In this document: positions 33,173-44,000 of the stretch, one piece after another
Position numbering within the stretch: the first letter of the stretch is position 1
Layout: each line of letters begins with the position of its first letter
NCBI GenBank assembly: GCA_012184525.1
Contig: WOFQ01000058.1
Span: forward strand, 62,001 to 126,000
Direction of reading: 5' to 3'
Length of the DNA: 64,000 nt
Source of the DNA: Xenoacremonium recifei
Lineage: Eukaryota > Ascomycota > Sordariomycetes > Hypocreales > Nectriaceae
Notes under the pieces: model-generated
The model's input: only the letters and a program-made list of their open reading frames with translations
The model's database searches: none
What the model was told of the DNA's origin: nothing
Made by a program: the position numbers and the translations under genes

Positions 33173-34551
33173 GGCGGGCGAGGTGAGACTTGAGATGTCT
33201 TTCGAGAGGGTTGTCTTTCGGATACAGGGAGAACTTAAGAGTCTGGCGGCGCGACGCGACGGGACAGACTCAGAAGCCGAGGTTGAGAAGGTGTCTGATG
33301 GAAAAAGCGAAAATCGGGCACCTGAAAGGAATGACAAGAAGAGAAGGGTCGTCGTTCACGCTCCGCACACAATGGAGAGTGAATGAGGAGGAGGAGAAGA
33401 GGATAGGAAAAGAACAGAGTTGGCACGAGAGTGAGAAAAGAGACGCGGCCCGGTTGATGGAAGCCCCGAGTGGGAAAAAAAGGGGAAATTATCCATCCAT
33501 CCCATCCCAATGCCAGGCCCCATCAGCCCGTCTACTAACAGCCCGTCGGAGTCGCTGGAGCCTTCCCAGACAGCACCAATTTAGGGGCCCTGACAGCCTG
33601 CCAGACCTCGGGACCTGCAGGGCTCAGGGCACTGAACTCCTCTCAAATCTGGCAGTTCAGGTCGCTGAAATCGCCCACCCCTCGCATGTGATTTGCCGTC
33701 GGCCATCCTGCGACCAATCACCGTCGCGTCTTTGCAGGTCATCTCACGTCCGCACGTGACCTGCGCGAATGAGATGGGTGGAGCTGCTCATCACGATGCC
33801 CAGGTCGCTGATACATTGGAGGCTGGCTAATTTCGGGCTCCGCGGAAGGTATCGAGGACATTGCGGACTTGACGATCGATGCTCATCATCCCGTCTCCGT
33901 CTGGCTCTGCGCTTGACGGGACCCTCGGCGAGCGACTCGGCGCGGCACAAAGGCGATGCAATTTCCAGCAGGGAGTTATAGTCCAAAGACTTTCAATGGT
34001 TGGTTGTATCATCTCTTCTTTCCCCAGATCCATTGGTGCTGTTATTAAGGGTGCCACGTGAGCGCCCAGCGATATGTTCCATGCCCCCCAGCGACAGCCT
34101 TGTCAGTCCGGTCCCAATTGAAGTGCAAGCCATTGGCAGAGGGATGGATTCCATGGAGCCGGGAAATCAGGTGAGTTCGGCGTCCTGCCTCAGGCTGACG
34201 CTCTGGGAATAAGGCAGCTGCACGAGCTCGCCGACCTGAGCCTGGTCCCTGGTCGCCAATGACGAATGGCAGCAGCGGAAAGTAAGCTCGCAGAGATCAC
34301 AGTGCGCAACAGTGCCAAAACCGATCACTTTTCTGCGTCTTCCTCCGTCCGGCAGCTTGCGAACGCTCAATCCGCACGGCCCGCTCCACACCCCCAGAAT
34401 GCGGTATAGCCGCGCTTAGTCATTCCCGGGCCTCAGGCGATTCTCAGCGTCTGCCAGCCATCACCCGAGGAGAAAGAACTGAATCTCTCTGCAAAACCTC
34501 CAGCCTCGCAGTCTCCCATCGCCCTCTCCTCTCCACCGCAACATCGCCAGA
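33173..34551. promoter_or_regulatory. Divergent spacer, elongase and COX6
   Basis: CCAAT boxes occur at 33714-33718 and 34256-34260 and in reverse (ATTGG) at 34032-34036. CACGTG E-boxes occur at 33753-33758 and 34055-34060. Hap2/3/5-type CCAAT complexes and Cbf1-type factors control respiratory genes in yeast, so these sites fit COX6 regulation. The assignment is by motif only. No gene is seen. Confidence 0.4.
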
Positions 34552-35578
34552 ATGTCCGCCGCCCTCCTCCGCCTCGCCGCCCGCAACGGCTCTGTCGTCC
34601 GCGCCGCCGCCGCCCGTCCCGTCGCCCAGCCCCTGATGGCCGTCCGCCCGGCCGCTGCCTTGTTCAGCACCTCGATGCCCCGACGAAGCGAGCACGCCGA
34701 GGAGACCTTTGAGGAGTTTTCTGCCAGGTGAGCGGCGACTCTGCGAGCCTCAATGGCTGGCTGCGAGGGTGCTGGAGTCGGGAAGGATTGCTGGGCGGGT
34801 TTTGGGCGCTGCTTCAATCGCTACCAGAAGAAAAAAAAACACACCAGCGATACTTGGATGAAGCTTCCCACCCCACGCGATTTTTCCCGACGGCCAGCAA
34901 CGCTCGCGCTGCCCATTGTCGCCGCCCGCGACGCCTGCAGGGCCCAATGGCTGATATATCTGCGTCTACAGGTTCGAGAAGGAGTTCGACGGCGTCCAGG
35001 ACATTTTCGAGCTCCAGGTAAATACTGCGCGCCCCCCCGTCGCCCGCCCTGCGGAACCGCCCGCCGCTGCCCAGTCGTGGTGGTGATGATTGTCATACGA
35101 CTCTCGCTGATCACTTTCTCGCCCGCCTAGCGCAACCTCAACAACGCCTTCGCCTACGACCTCGTCCCCGCGCCCTCGGTCATCGCGGCCGCCCTCAAGG
35201 CTGCCCGGAGGGTCAACGACTTTGGCACCGCCGTTCGCATTTTCGAAGGTATGCGTCAATTGCCCCGTCTATCCGTCCGCCGACCCGCGCTTCATCGCAC
35301 TCGATGCATCTCTCCCTTGCAGAGTCTAGGAGCTTCCGGGATGGCCTCTAGGGATGATGATTGCCTTGTCATGACCTACACGACCGGATTCCTCAATTTC
35401 TCGGAAACTCCCATGAGCTCACTGCTCGTCATCCTTACCCCTGCTAACACACTCTCCAGGCATCAAGTCCAAGGTCGAGAACAAGGGCCAGTACGAGCAA
35501 TACCTCGAGGAGCTCAAGCCCCTGCGGGAAGAGCTCGGTGTGCCCCTGAAGGAGGACCTCTACCCTGAGGAGAAGTAG
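34552..35578 (+). CDS. COX6: Cytochrome c oxidase subunit 6 (mammalian Va type), mitochondrial
   Basis: Four exons, 34552-34727, 34972-35017, 35131-35248 and 35460-35578, give 152 residues, the usual size. Residues 1-40 are an Ala/Arg-rich presequence (MSAALLRLAARNGSVVRAAA). The mature part shows the Cox5A/COX6 helical solenoid: ETFEEFSARFEKEFDGVQDIF, RNLNNAFAYDLVPAPSVI, AARRVNDFGTAVRIFEGIKSK and the C-terminal LREELGVPLKEDLYPEEK. The subunit sits on the matrix side of complex IV. Introns 1 and 3 are 244 and 211 bases, long for this window. The gene is divergent from the elongase and convergent with the chromodomain gene. Confidence 0.96.
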
Positions 35579-36196
35579 ATCCGGACGCCACAGACGAACT
35601 TTCTTCTACGGCGAGCCCGTGTACATGTTATGTAGCAGAGAAACAGAGACGGAGAGCGACGGCCAGGGAAAAGCCAGAGCATGAGGGTAGTAGACGGGGG
35701 AGTTTGGTTTGCGGCAGCCCCAAATCGATATTGTGTTATAGCCTCAAGGCGTGACTTTGTTTTTGAGACTTGCTGTACTTGCTCTAATCTTATCCTCAAA
35801 TCTTTGACGTTGTATACTAACTTGGTCTTGTTATCGATCTTAAAAAGTCTTTGCATGTTATACCTCACTGATCTTTTATGTATACTCACTTATAATTTGT
35901 ACCACTCTGTAATCTAGAGCTTCATTGATGACACGATCGAGAGACTGACTGATGACATCTTTAAGCATTATCTTAATCTGGCCGTTTCTTAATCATTCCA
36001 GGTCTGTTGCCTCAATTACTTGCTACTTATTGTCCATTATCGCCCAAAAAAAATAGCATAAACCCTCCATATGCCAACCAAACCGGATTAATGCAATGTG
36101 TTTGCCGCTTTTCTCCCCCACTAATTCCATCTTACACCTTTGGGCACCTCGTCCCAGCATACGCAACTAATATGCTGACCATTTCATCTTGTGACT
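35579..36196. terminator. Convergent 3' regions of COX6 and the chromodomain gene
   Basis: The centre, about 35740-36060, is AT-rich with many TTTTTA/TTATAA-like stretches, as expected for polyadenylation on both strands. No gene is seen. Confidence 0.45.
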
Positions 36197-39100
36197 TCAT
36201 TCTGTAAGGTGACCCCATCTGCTGTTTCCGGGCTGTTGACCCATAAACTGCATGCCGGCGTGTCCTCCCAGGCCGTTCCCTTCATATCCTGGCGCGGCCG
36301 CTGGGCTCGTTCCTCTGCTAGCTGAACCGCTGACCCCGCGGCCTGGCCGAGGACTCATCATACTCATCCGCGGGCTACGCGGAACACTAGTCTGTCGTGT
36401 TTGTGGACGTCCATTCTTGTAATGTCGAAGCTCGTCACGAGCCCGGTCTAGCTCCGCCTCGAGCTCTCTGACCCTTATCTTGAGGTCCGAAATGGTGCCT
36501 AGATGGGCTTTGACAGCGTTCTCTGCCTGAGTACGATGGATCTTGAGCAAGTTCTCCGAAGCAGACTTTTCAAGCTCCTGAACCCGTTCCTGCAACTCTG
36601 AGTTCTCCGCGGCGAGAGCTCCCGCTTTCGTGTTGACGTCCTGGTACAAATTTCTCACATATTCTCCGTCGTTGTGAGAATTATCTAGACGCCTCTCTAG
36701 TTTTTCAACCTTCTCCCGGGCCTCATGGAGATTCTTCTCCATCGTGGCCAGGGGATTTCCATCTGAGCCTTCTGGCACTGCCGTAAGTTCCGATAGCCTG
36801 GCTTCAAGGTCCGAAATGCGATGCTGGAGCTTCTGAGACTCTTTCTGGGCTGAATCCGCGGCGGCTTGGGCGGAGTCTTGGGCTTTCAGCGCGTCTGCCT
36901 GGAATTTTGAACGATCTTCTAGGGCCTGTCGATGAGACTCGGCGATCTTGTTCGCAGTGCGTTGGTAGTCCTTGAGCTGGGCTTCAAGCCTGTCTATCGT
37001 AGACTTGTTATATCCCGCTTCAATATCGTTTGCCTCTGATTTTCGCTGGACCTCGGCGAACTATAGAAGTTAGTCTTCCTCTTGGAAATTCCCCTGTAGC
37101 AACTTGATCTCACCTTCTCTGCTATTCCCTGCAGCACAGCCAATGAAACTTCGACACGGCCTTCCCTCTCGCTCGTTGCCGGTTGTTTGTGCTCTCCAAG
37201 CTTCAACAATTCACCAATAGCATACGGCAGTGGGGGCTCATTTTTCTCCGTCTCAGGTTTCTTGAAGGGAAGCACCCGCAGGCGCTTAGCGTCTTCACCA
37301 TCAGGATCGTCATCGCTCTGTTTCGATGTTAGATAAAGCGCACGATACCCTGAACATGGTGTAGTCTTACCAGTTTACGCTTTAAGCCATTGCCCTGGCC
37401 CGTACCGTCATCTGCTGGTAGTGGTGACTGGGGTTGGGTGTCGGCAAAGAAAGCAAGAACGCTGTCCGGGATAGTCTGCGGCTCCCATAGAACCGTTTCG
37501 GTGTAGCCGTTCAGATAGTTTGTGAATATCTCAGCGGCATCGTGTGGGTAATCACTTGGTGAAGGGTACTCAAGAAGGGGACCAGCTTTCGAAAGGCCTA
37601 GCAATAGAGCATGCTTCCGTTCGAGGTGTGATAAGTCTTGCGGCAGACGAAGGCTGAGGTGCTCAATCGAGTGCGTTAAAACTAGCTGCAGTACTAGTTC
37701 AGGTCCTCGTTCTTCAACTTGAAGCTGTTTCGAAGCCCAGGAGCTGCTGAAGAGATGGTCGAATCCAATGATAATGTCGTATTTGGAGAGATCAAGCTCG
37801 TCAGCCGGGAGAGCGAGGGATACGCCAACATCGGAATCATCGAATACGCTCTCGAGCTTTCCTATGCTCTCAGAGATGCATTCGACTTCCAAAGCCTCCG
37901 TTAGTGTGTAGAGAAGTCGGAGGAGTTCTGGAGTGCGCGCAATGATCAGCACCTTTCTCGCTCCTTTGAGACTCTGCAGAAATTCAAACACGAAGTTGAA
38001 TTTCGGGTTCGCATCGCAACAGTATCTAGCCAGATCTGCAGCAGGCAGCTTCTCCAACTCTGTCCCGATGATATCTTGAGGGTAGTCGCAGACGTTGAAT
38101 AGTCTGCTGAAGAGCTCATCGACTTTGGAGACCAGAGTTTGGTCTGGTTCTTGAGTTGTTTCTGTGCTAAAAAAACGACCAAATTCTTTGGCGTCTCGTC
38201 TGTACTCGCGGATAATGTCATCGTAGAAGGGCCGGCGACTCGACTGAAATGGAAGTGTGATAAGGTGATCTCTCGGGACAGTATCCTGTGGAGTGTCTGA
38301 AGACGACTCGTCATATTCATGGTCGTTACTGATTTGGCCCATCGTGATGGACTGACCAGTACTTCCCTCAATAGCAGATGGCGGTTCTTCCGGATCAGTC
38401 AAGGGCACCAAACTGGTCGCGACTGGATCTATTGAGTTGATGATCTCAGCTGGAGAGACAGTCGCCTGAACATGGCTGTCGCTTTCATGTATCAGACCAC
38501 TTGCGATAGATCGAGAGGATTGTCCGAATGGCAATTCTCCCAGATCCTGCTCGCCCAAGGGCAGAGGGTTTCTCATAATGGAAGCTGGTGATACTGACTG
38601 GGGCTGAACGAAAGGCTCACTTTGTAACTGCGAATGCCATTGCTCGCTTTGAAAAAGGGGCTGAGAACGGACCGACATGTCTGGCGATCTGATCGTAACA
38701 TCTTGTATGATTGCTGCTGGTTGCGGAGAAGTCGAAGCAGCAACTTCTTCTTGGGAGATGCTGTTGAGATCAAACATCTTCTTCAAGTCGTCCGCCGCTG
38801 GGCTTCGAGATTGATCCATCGTCGCGGTAGTGTCTAGCTCGTTATGGACGGTTTGCGAATCTGGTCCTCCCGAAAGTCTCAAGAGGATAGAATCAAATTG
38901 AGCGTCAGAGATGCGAAGCTCAACACGAGGAGGCGATTGGCTTGGTGCTGCGGCGCTGTCTTCGGGTGATGCCCGAGCAGGTCCAACTTTCTCGTCGCTT
39001 TTCATAAAAGGCGAAGGAGAACGGGACGGCGCTTTGTCACCAGCTGATGACCTAGCTGGAGAAATGTGGCTGGTTACACGGGTATCGTTACTGTCGGTGA

Positions 39101-40737
39101 CTTGCTCAGGAGAGATTTCGAAATGGTGGGGAACGATCTGAGCCGCCTGCGACTCGTCGAGGTCCTCAAGAGCGCCTTCTGGGTTCGGAACGTGATCCTC
39201 AGAATGCTCAGTCGAGAGATCAGCTGGAACGTTGAGCTCCTTGGTCGACTTCTGTACCTGAAGACCTGACGAGTGGTGATTATGGTCCGCCGCGTGCCGC
39301 TCTTCTTGCGATTGAGCTTCTACTGCTGAGCTATATTGTGTTTGTCTCAAAGCGGATTCAGCTTCGTTCTCTGCTACTCGTGACTGTTCAGGTCCTGAAC
39401 CACGCTCGGCGTTGCTCAAAGAAGAGGTCTCTAGCACCCGAGTATCAACAGAGCTCTGGGGTATCGGGAGGTCAAAAGAGGGTGGTGGTTGTGTCAGGAA
39501 TTCGGGGTATGATGAGCTGGACTCTTGCTGAGGGCAACTCGAACTATGGTGAGCAGGCTCGTTTTCGGGCTGTTGAAGCTGCTCTGGTTGCCGAGAAGGA
39601 ATCTCACTATCAACCTCTAGCGAATCCGGAATGACGACTTCCTCTTCAGGCTCTTCGAAAGTGTTTGCTTCGGTCACTGGCTCAGACGTGGACAGGCGCT
39701 CCTCTGGAGATGGCGCTGATATGGATCCTCGGGGAACTGGCTCTTCTTGAGACTCCCGTTCCTCTTGCCCCTGAACTTTCTGGGAAGAGAGAGCCGAAGA
39801 CGGCGACGATGCGGACTCAACGGGTGCCGGGTCAGAAGACTCCTCGGAAATCGGGGACCAAACTTCCGAAGAAGCTTGGGAATCAGGGATTGCGTCGTGT
39901 TGAACTTGGGAGGCAAAGGCAACTCTATTGTCCTCCTCCTCAAGTTCGGAAATAGGTTGGGAGTTATTTTGCGTGGTCTGAGTGTTGCTCACACTGAGAA
40001 ACTCTGAGGCGTCAAACTCGGATGTCTTGACAATCTCAACAGATATCTTAGGTCGCGGGTCGAGATCGTAAGACACAAGTGACAAGAGACTTCCAACCTC
40101 CGTATGGGTCTCGGAGATGGCTGTCGGTGAGTTGGCTTGAGACGAGACCTGGTCCTGGCTTTGACTTCCGGTTCTAGAGGGAGTCACAGGAGCTGCTTCG
40201 GAAACTTCTTCGGGAGCACTTCCAGGAGCCTCTTCAGAAGCTTCTTCAGATGCGTTACCGTTCTTGAGAAGGTTCTGATTCGCCTTCCAAGCAAGGACAA
40301 CGTCTTCTCTCACGTCGACAGTCTTGAGAGCCCAGTTAGCATGCGCTCGACATCATGTCATTGGAGTAACTTACCCAGGATGGGGGATATGATTCTCCAG
40401 TCTCAGGGTCGTTTGCCCAGTCCACCAACCAGGCCAGCTGCCCGTTTATGACCTTTTCTTCAAGGATGCCTTTGATATCGAACCAACGTGGAGCTCGCTT
40501 CCTCCTCTTCCTAGCATTGTTCTTCGGCGTGGGTGTGCGTCGGCGAGGCTCGGCCTCTTGTTCTTCCTCGTCGTCAGAATCGAGAACCAGCGGGCGTTTG
40601 CGGCGGCGAGAACGCCCTGGATGACGAGAGGGCGTGAACTGCTTCGATCCCTGTGGCGGTGGTTGTGATTGCGATTGCGATAGTGGTTGCGAATCAGGTG
40701 TTGGTTGAGGGTTCCGGGGTCGCAGTGATCTCGGCAT
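36197..40737 (-). CDS. Chromodomain protein with HDA2/3-type domain and C-terminal coiled coil
   Basis: Four exons, 40737-40375, 40322-37371, 37317-37114 and 37060-36197, give 1460 residues. A basic N-terminus (SRRRKRPLVLDSDDEEEQ, then ARKRRKRAPRW) precedes a chromodomain at about 84-135 (WFDIKGILEEKVINGQLAWLVDWANDP is its core, read in two parts). A 650-residue Ser/Glu/Gln-rich disordered region follows. From about 800 to 1100 there is an HDA2/3-type helicase-like domain, which lacks ATPase motifs (RPFYDDIIREYR, KFNFVFEFLQSL, RKVLIIARTPELL, YDIIIGFDHLFSS). The C-terminal 300 residues are coiled coil with an Arg/Gly/Pro tail. Hda2 and Hda3 are partner subunits of class II histone deacetylase Hda1. 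A chromodomain on such a subunit would read methylated H3. It may correspond to CDP-2-like subunits of the Neurospora HCHC silencing complex; this is inference. Confidence 0.85.
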
Positions 40738-41903
40738 TGATTGATTGACGATCGGCCGATAATCAGAAAAGGGAAAATGTCGACCAGCGAGCGATATAAT
40801 GACCGCTTGGATGCTGGGTACTGTTACAGCTCAACAGCAGGAGCAGACCAGAGCACCGTGGACGGGATCTGGTGCAGCGCTGAAGGCTGGTGTTAGTCGA
40901 CGCGAGGCGACGATGATAACAAGGCTGAAGCTAAGGAGATGGGCTCGCTGAACAGAGCAGGCAATGGAGGCTCTAGCGGCACACGTGATTGGGGATCAGG
41001 GCGGGGAGCGGCAGGTGCTAGAGCGGTGCCAATGGAGGGGTTGGGAGGATCCGACAGTGGGTAGAAGGCCTGGATCTCAGTGGGTATATAGAGGGGATGC
41101 GCTGTAATAAACCTTGGCGACTGATTGCTTGAGAGAGTCGACGAGGTGGTGTGGCCTTTCGTGAGTCTTGACAGTGGAATCAATGGTGAAAGATGACTGG
41201 TGCGGGCGATGCATGGGAAGTAATGATGATGAAGAGAAGAAAGAAAGAAAGAAAGGGAGGAAGGGAGGAGTCGTTTCGTTCAAGCCCGAGTTTTTTTTTT
41301 CCCTGATTGTTCTCACTTCAGGTGCCACCCCACGATTGCCGCCGGGCAGGTGCATAGACAGCCCGAATAGTGAGAAGTGGCTGAGGATGGGCTATTCAGT
41401 GTAGTCCTAAAAGCGGACAACAATAGCATTTGGGGTGGCTCCATTGGAACAAGCGGCTCTGGGCCTCCCACTTTCAACCCAGATCGTTACCAGAGGCGTC
41501 TGGCTGAAAGGGAAGTGAGAATTGGCGGTCTACAGTAGTGCACACAACCAAGACAGGAGCTGCGAAGGCCACAGTCTGTGGGATGTTCCCGTCGTCGATT
41601 GATACAGAGGATGACAACCCGGCTGATGAACTTACGAACATTTGAGTAGGTATCTTAGATATTAATGCCATATTTTGCGGACAGTTCTTTGGTGATACTG
41701 AAGCTATCCGTGTAAGCGCGGTGAGGCTCTGCCTACTCCACTGTACTTTAGATGCTGCAAGCCTGTCCAGATCCGTCCAGATCGCCGCCCCAGACTCACC
41801 TCTCGCATCTCACTAACAATAAACGATCCACCGTTCTTTGCAATGCGCATCTTACCCAGACTCTGCCATCCTCTCATCTAACAATCCATGAGGGACACGC
41901 ACC
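40738..41903. promoter_or_regulatory. Divergent spacer, chromodomain gene and RAI1
   Basis: A homopurine run of about 40 bases at 41231-41270 on the + strand, with GAAA repeats, may be prone to triplex formation. Poly-T near 41292 is also visible. No TATA box stands out and no gene is seen. Confidence 0.4.
41231..41270 (+). repeat. Homopurine GAAA/GGGA tract
   Basis: An uninterrupted purine stretch is built of AAGAAAGAAAGAAAGAAAG and then GGGAGGAAGGGAGGAG. Such tracts are common in fungal promoters and may form H-DNA. Confidence 0.6.
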
Positions 41904-43449
41904 ATGGCCACCTTCTCGATCCAGCCCATTGGCCGCTTCGTGGGCGCCAGCGCTCCGGTGAAAAGACCCAAGGTGAGCTCTCTATTAGGCCCCATGAGTT
42001 CTCAGAGCCCTTCTCACAAGATTCGCAGGAGTTTGCATGCTTCTCATATGATGACAATCACCAGTTCCACCCCGATGACTCGTCTCTCAAGTACTACTAC
42101 ACGCCTCAACTAGGCGCAGACCTCTCCAAGGGATTCGACACCTTTCAGAAGCAGGATGACTCTGGGGACGAGCACCTCGAGAGCTTGCTGAAGGCCATCA
42201 TTGCGCATGAAAAAGAGACGGGCAAGAAGATAGATGCCAACATTGTGACTTGGAGAGGCATGATGACCAAGGTTGGTCTCTCCCTTTGTGACCGGCAGCA
42301 GGGGCTTACTGAGAGCAGATTATGGCAACCCCCTTTGAGCAAATGGATGGGTAAGCCACCCTCGAGAAAAAGAAGGTATTTCGACTAATACATCATGGTA
42401 GCTTTGAAATGAATGCCACGCTATATCAAGTATGCAAATAACCTCCCTTTCTCGACTGCTAGCGTTGCTGACCCTCTTGTCTTCATAAGGACTGCATGTA
42501 AGACCAAGGCCTCTCTAATGTCTCCTCGACATTTTCTTACCCAACCATAGATTTATCGAGGAGAATCACGCATATAAAATGGCCTCAAGATCCAAAGAAG
42601 GACAAGGCAAGCCTCGGAGAGGTCCTCCTTTAGAAGTCATGCAATTCTGGGGTGAGCTACGATCATACTTGTGCCCGCCCAACACAAACACCTAACCATC
42701 CACAGGGTACAAATTCGAGACTCTCTCAACACTACCAGCAACCTGGGCCGAGACTTCTCGAGAGTACATCGAAAACCGCGAAAACGAGGTTGTCAACAAC
42801 AAAGCCCAATACTGCTCCGTCGTGCGGACAGGCATTGGCAAAGCTACGCTCTGTCTCGGCGGCGAAGTAGACGCAAGTACGATCCCCCTCTCTTCTCCTC
42901 TACCATCAACCCCCTGACCTTCTCCTAGTCTGGGACTCAAAACCTGAAGAGCCCGGCAAGCCCATCAACTGGGTCGAGCTCAAGACCAGTGCTGAAATCC
43001 GCCACGGCGGCGACATGGAGGGCTTCCACCGCAAGCTGATGAAGTACTGGATCCAGTCCTTCCTGCTTGGCGTGCCCAAAATCATCGTGGGCTTCCGCAC
43101 GCGCGACGGTATCTTGGCCAATATCCAGGAGATTGAGACTCAGAAGATCCCCGAGACGGTGAACAATACACCCAATCCAAAGTGGAACGCTGACATGTGC
43201 GTGAACTTTGCTGGCGCTTTTCTAGAGTGTGAGTATTTTGAAGTTTTACCCCTTGCGTATCTGAGCTAACATGTGGCAGGGCTGATGAGTGTAATCAATG
43301 ATGAGGGCGTATGGAGGATACGCCGCAGTCCACAGTCTCCCATCATCGAAGTCTTTAGAGTAGAAGAGACGGGCCATGGGGACATTCTGTCTGATGAGTT
43401 TAAGAATTGGAGGATCAAGCTCGCGTTGGGCCCCGGCGACGATGCTTAG
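41904..43449 (+). CDS. RAI1: Decapping/pyrophosphohydrolase Rai1 (DXO/Rai1 family)
   Basis: Nine exons, 41904-41972, 42029-42271, 42319-42350, 42402-42429, 42490-42497, 42551-42651, 42706-42876, 42929-43228 and 43280-43449, give 373 residues, a normal Rai1 size. The N-terminus has the fungal signature FSYDDNHQFHPDDSSLKYYY. The active-site motifs are visible: GEVDA (E214, D216) followed by IWDSKPEEP, and WVELKTSAEI (E234, K236). Later motifs are LMKYWIQSFLLGVPKIIVGF and GVWRIRR. Rai1 removes 5' triphosphate or incomplete caps from RNA and stabilises the 5'-3' exonuclease Rat1 for nuclear RNA surveillance and transcription termination. Exon 5 is only eight bases (GACTGCAT), and exons 3 and 4 are 32 and 28 bases. 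Skipping the microexon alone would shift the frame. Confidence 0.93.
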
Positions 43450-44000
43450 ATTTAGTCTGGATCTTCATTTGCTCCCTGATATCATGGCTATTTCACATCA
43501 TTCTGGATTCACTCATGTACCATATCTATACCACAGAAAAGTTGCAAACCACGAGAGATCTATGGATACTGTTGATCGTATTCATAAGTCTATATGTACT
43601 ACCTAATCTACCTATCTATTACACCATCCTCCACAAAGCAATTCCTCCAACACACTCAGAAAATCACGAAAGCCGCCCACCAAAAAGCAAGAACCAAAAA
43701 CCCATGCTTCCCAAAACCTCCCCTTAAAACGCCTTTTTTCCGGCAGAATCAGCAAGCATCAGGGCATCAAGCAGCCGTCAAGATATCATGAAGTCATGAA
43801 AGCCTCCGCTCCAAGACCAGCCTCATGCTCAATCGCCGTTCCGTTTCCAATGCCGGTATGCAAAGTACAGTTGATAGCGTTCAAAAATCGTACAATAAAA
43901 AGACATGGGATATTTCTCCCAGATTGCACGCACCGTCATAATGCGTGCCCACGAGGTCGCGTGTAGATCGTCAGTCAGCATTGCTGCGGCATGGAGATCT
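43450..44000. terminator. Convergent 3' regions of RAI1 and the kinase gene
   Basis: This spacer separates two stop codons. It is AT-rich around 43540-43690 and again near 43880-43910 (TACAATAAAAAGAC), consistent with 3' ends on both strands. No gene is seen. Confidence 0.4.
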
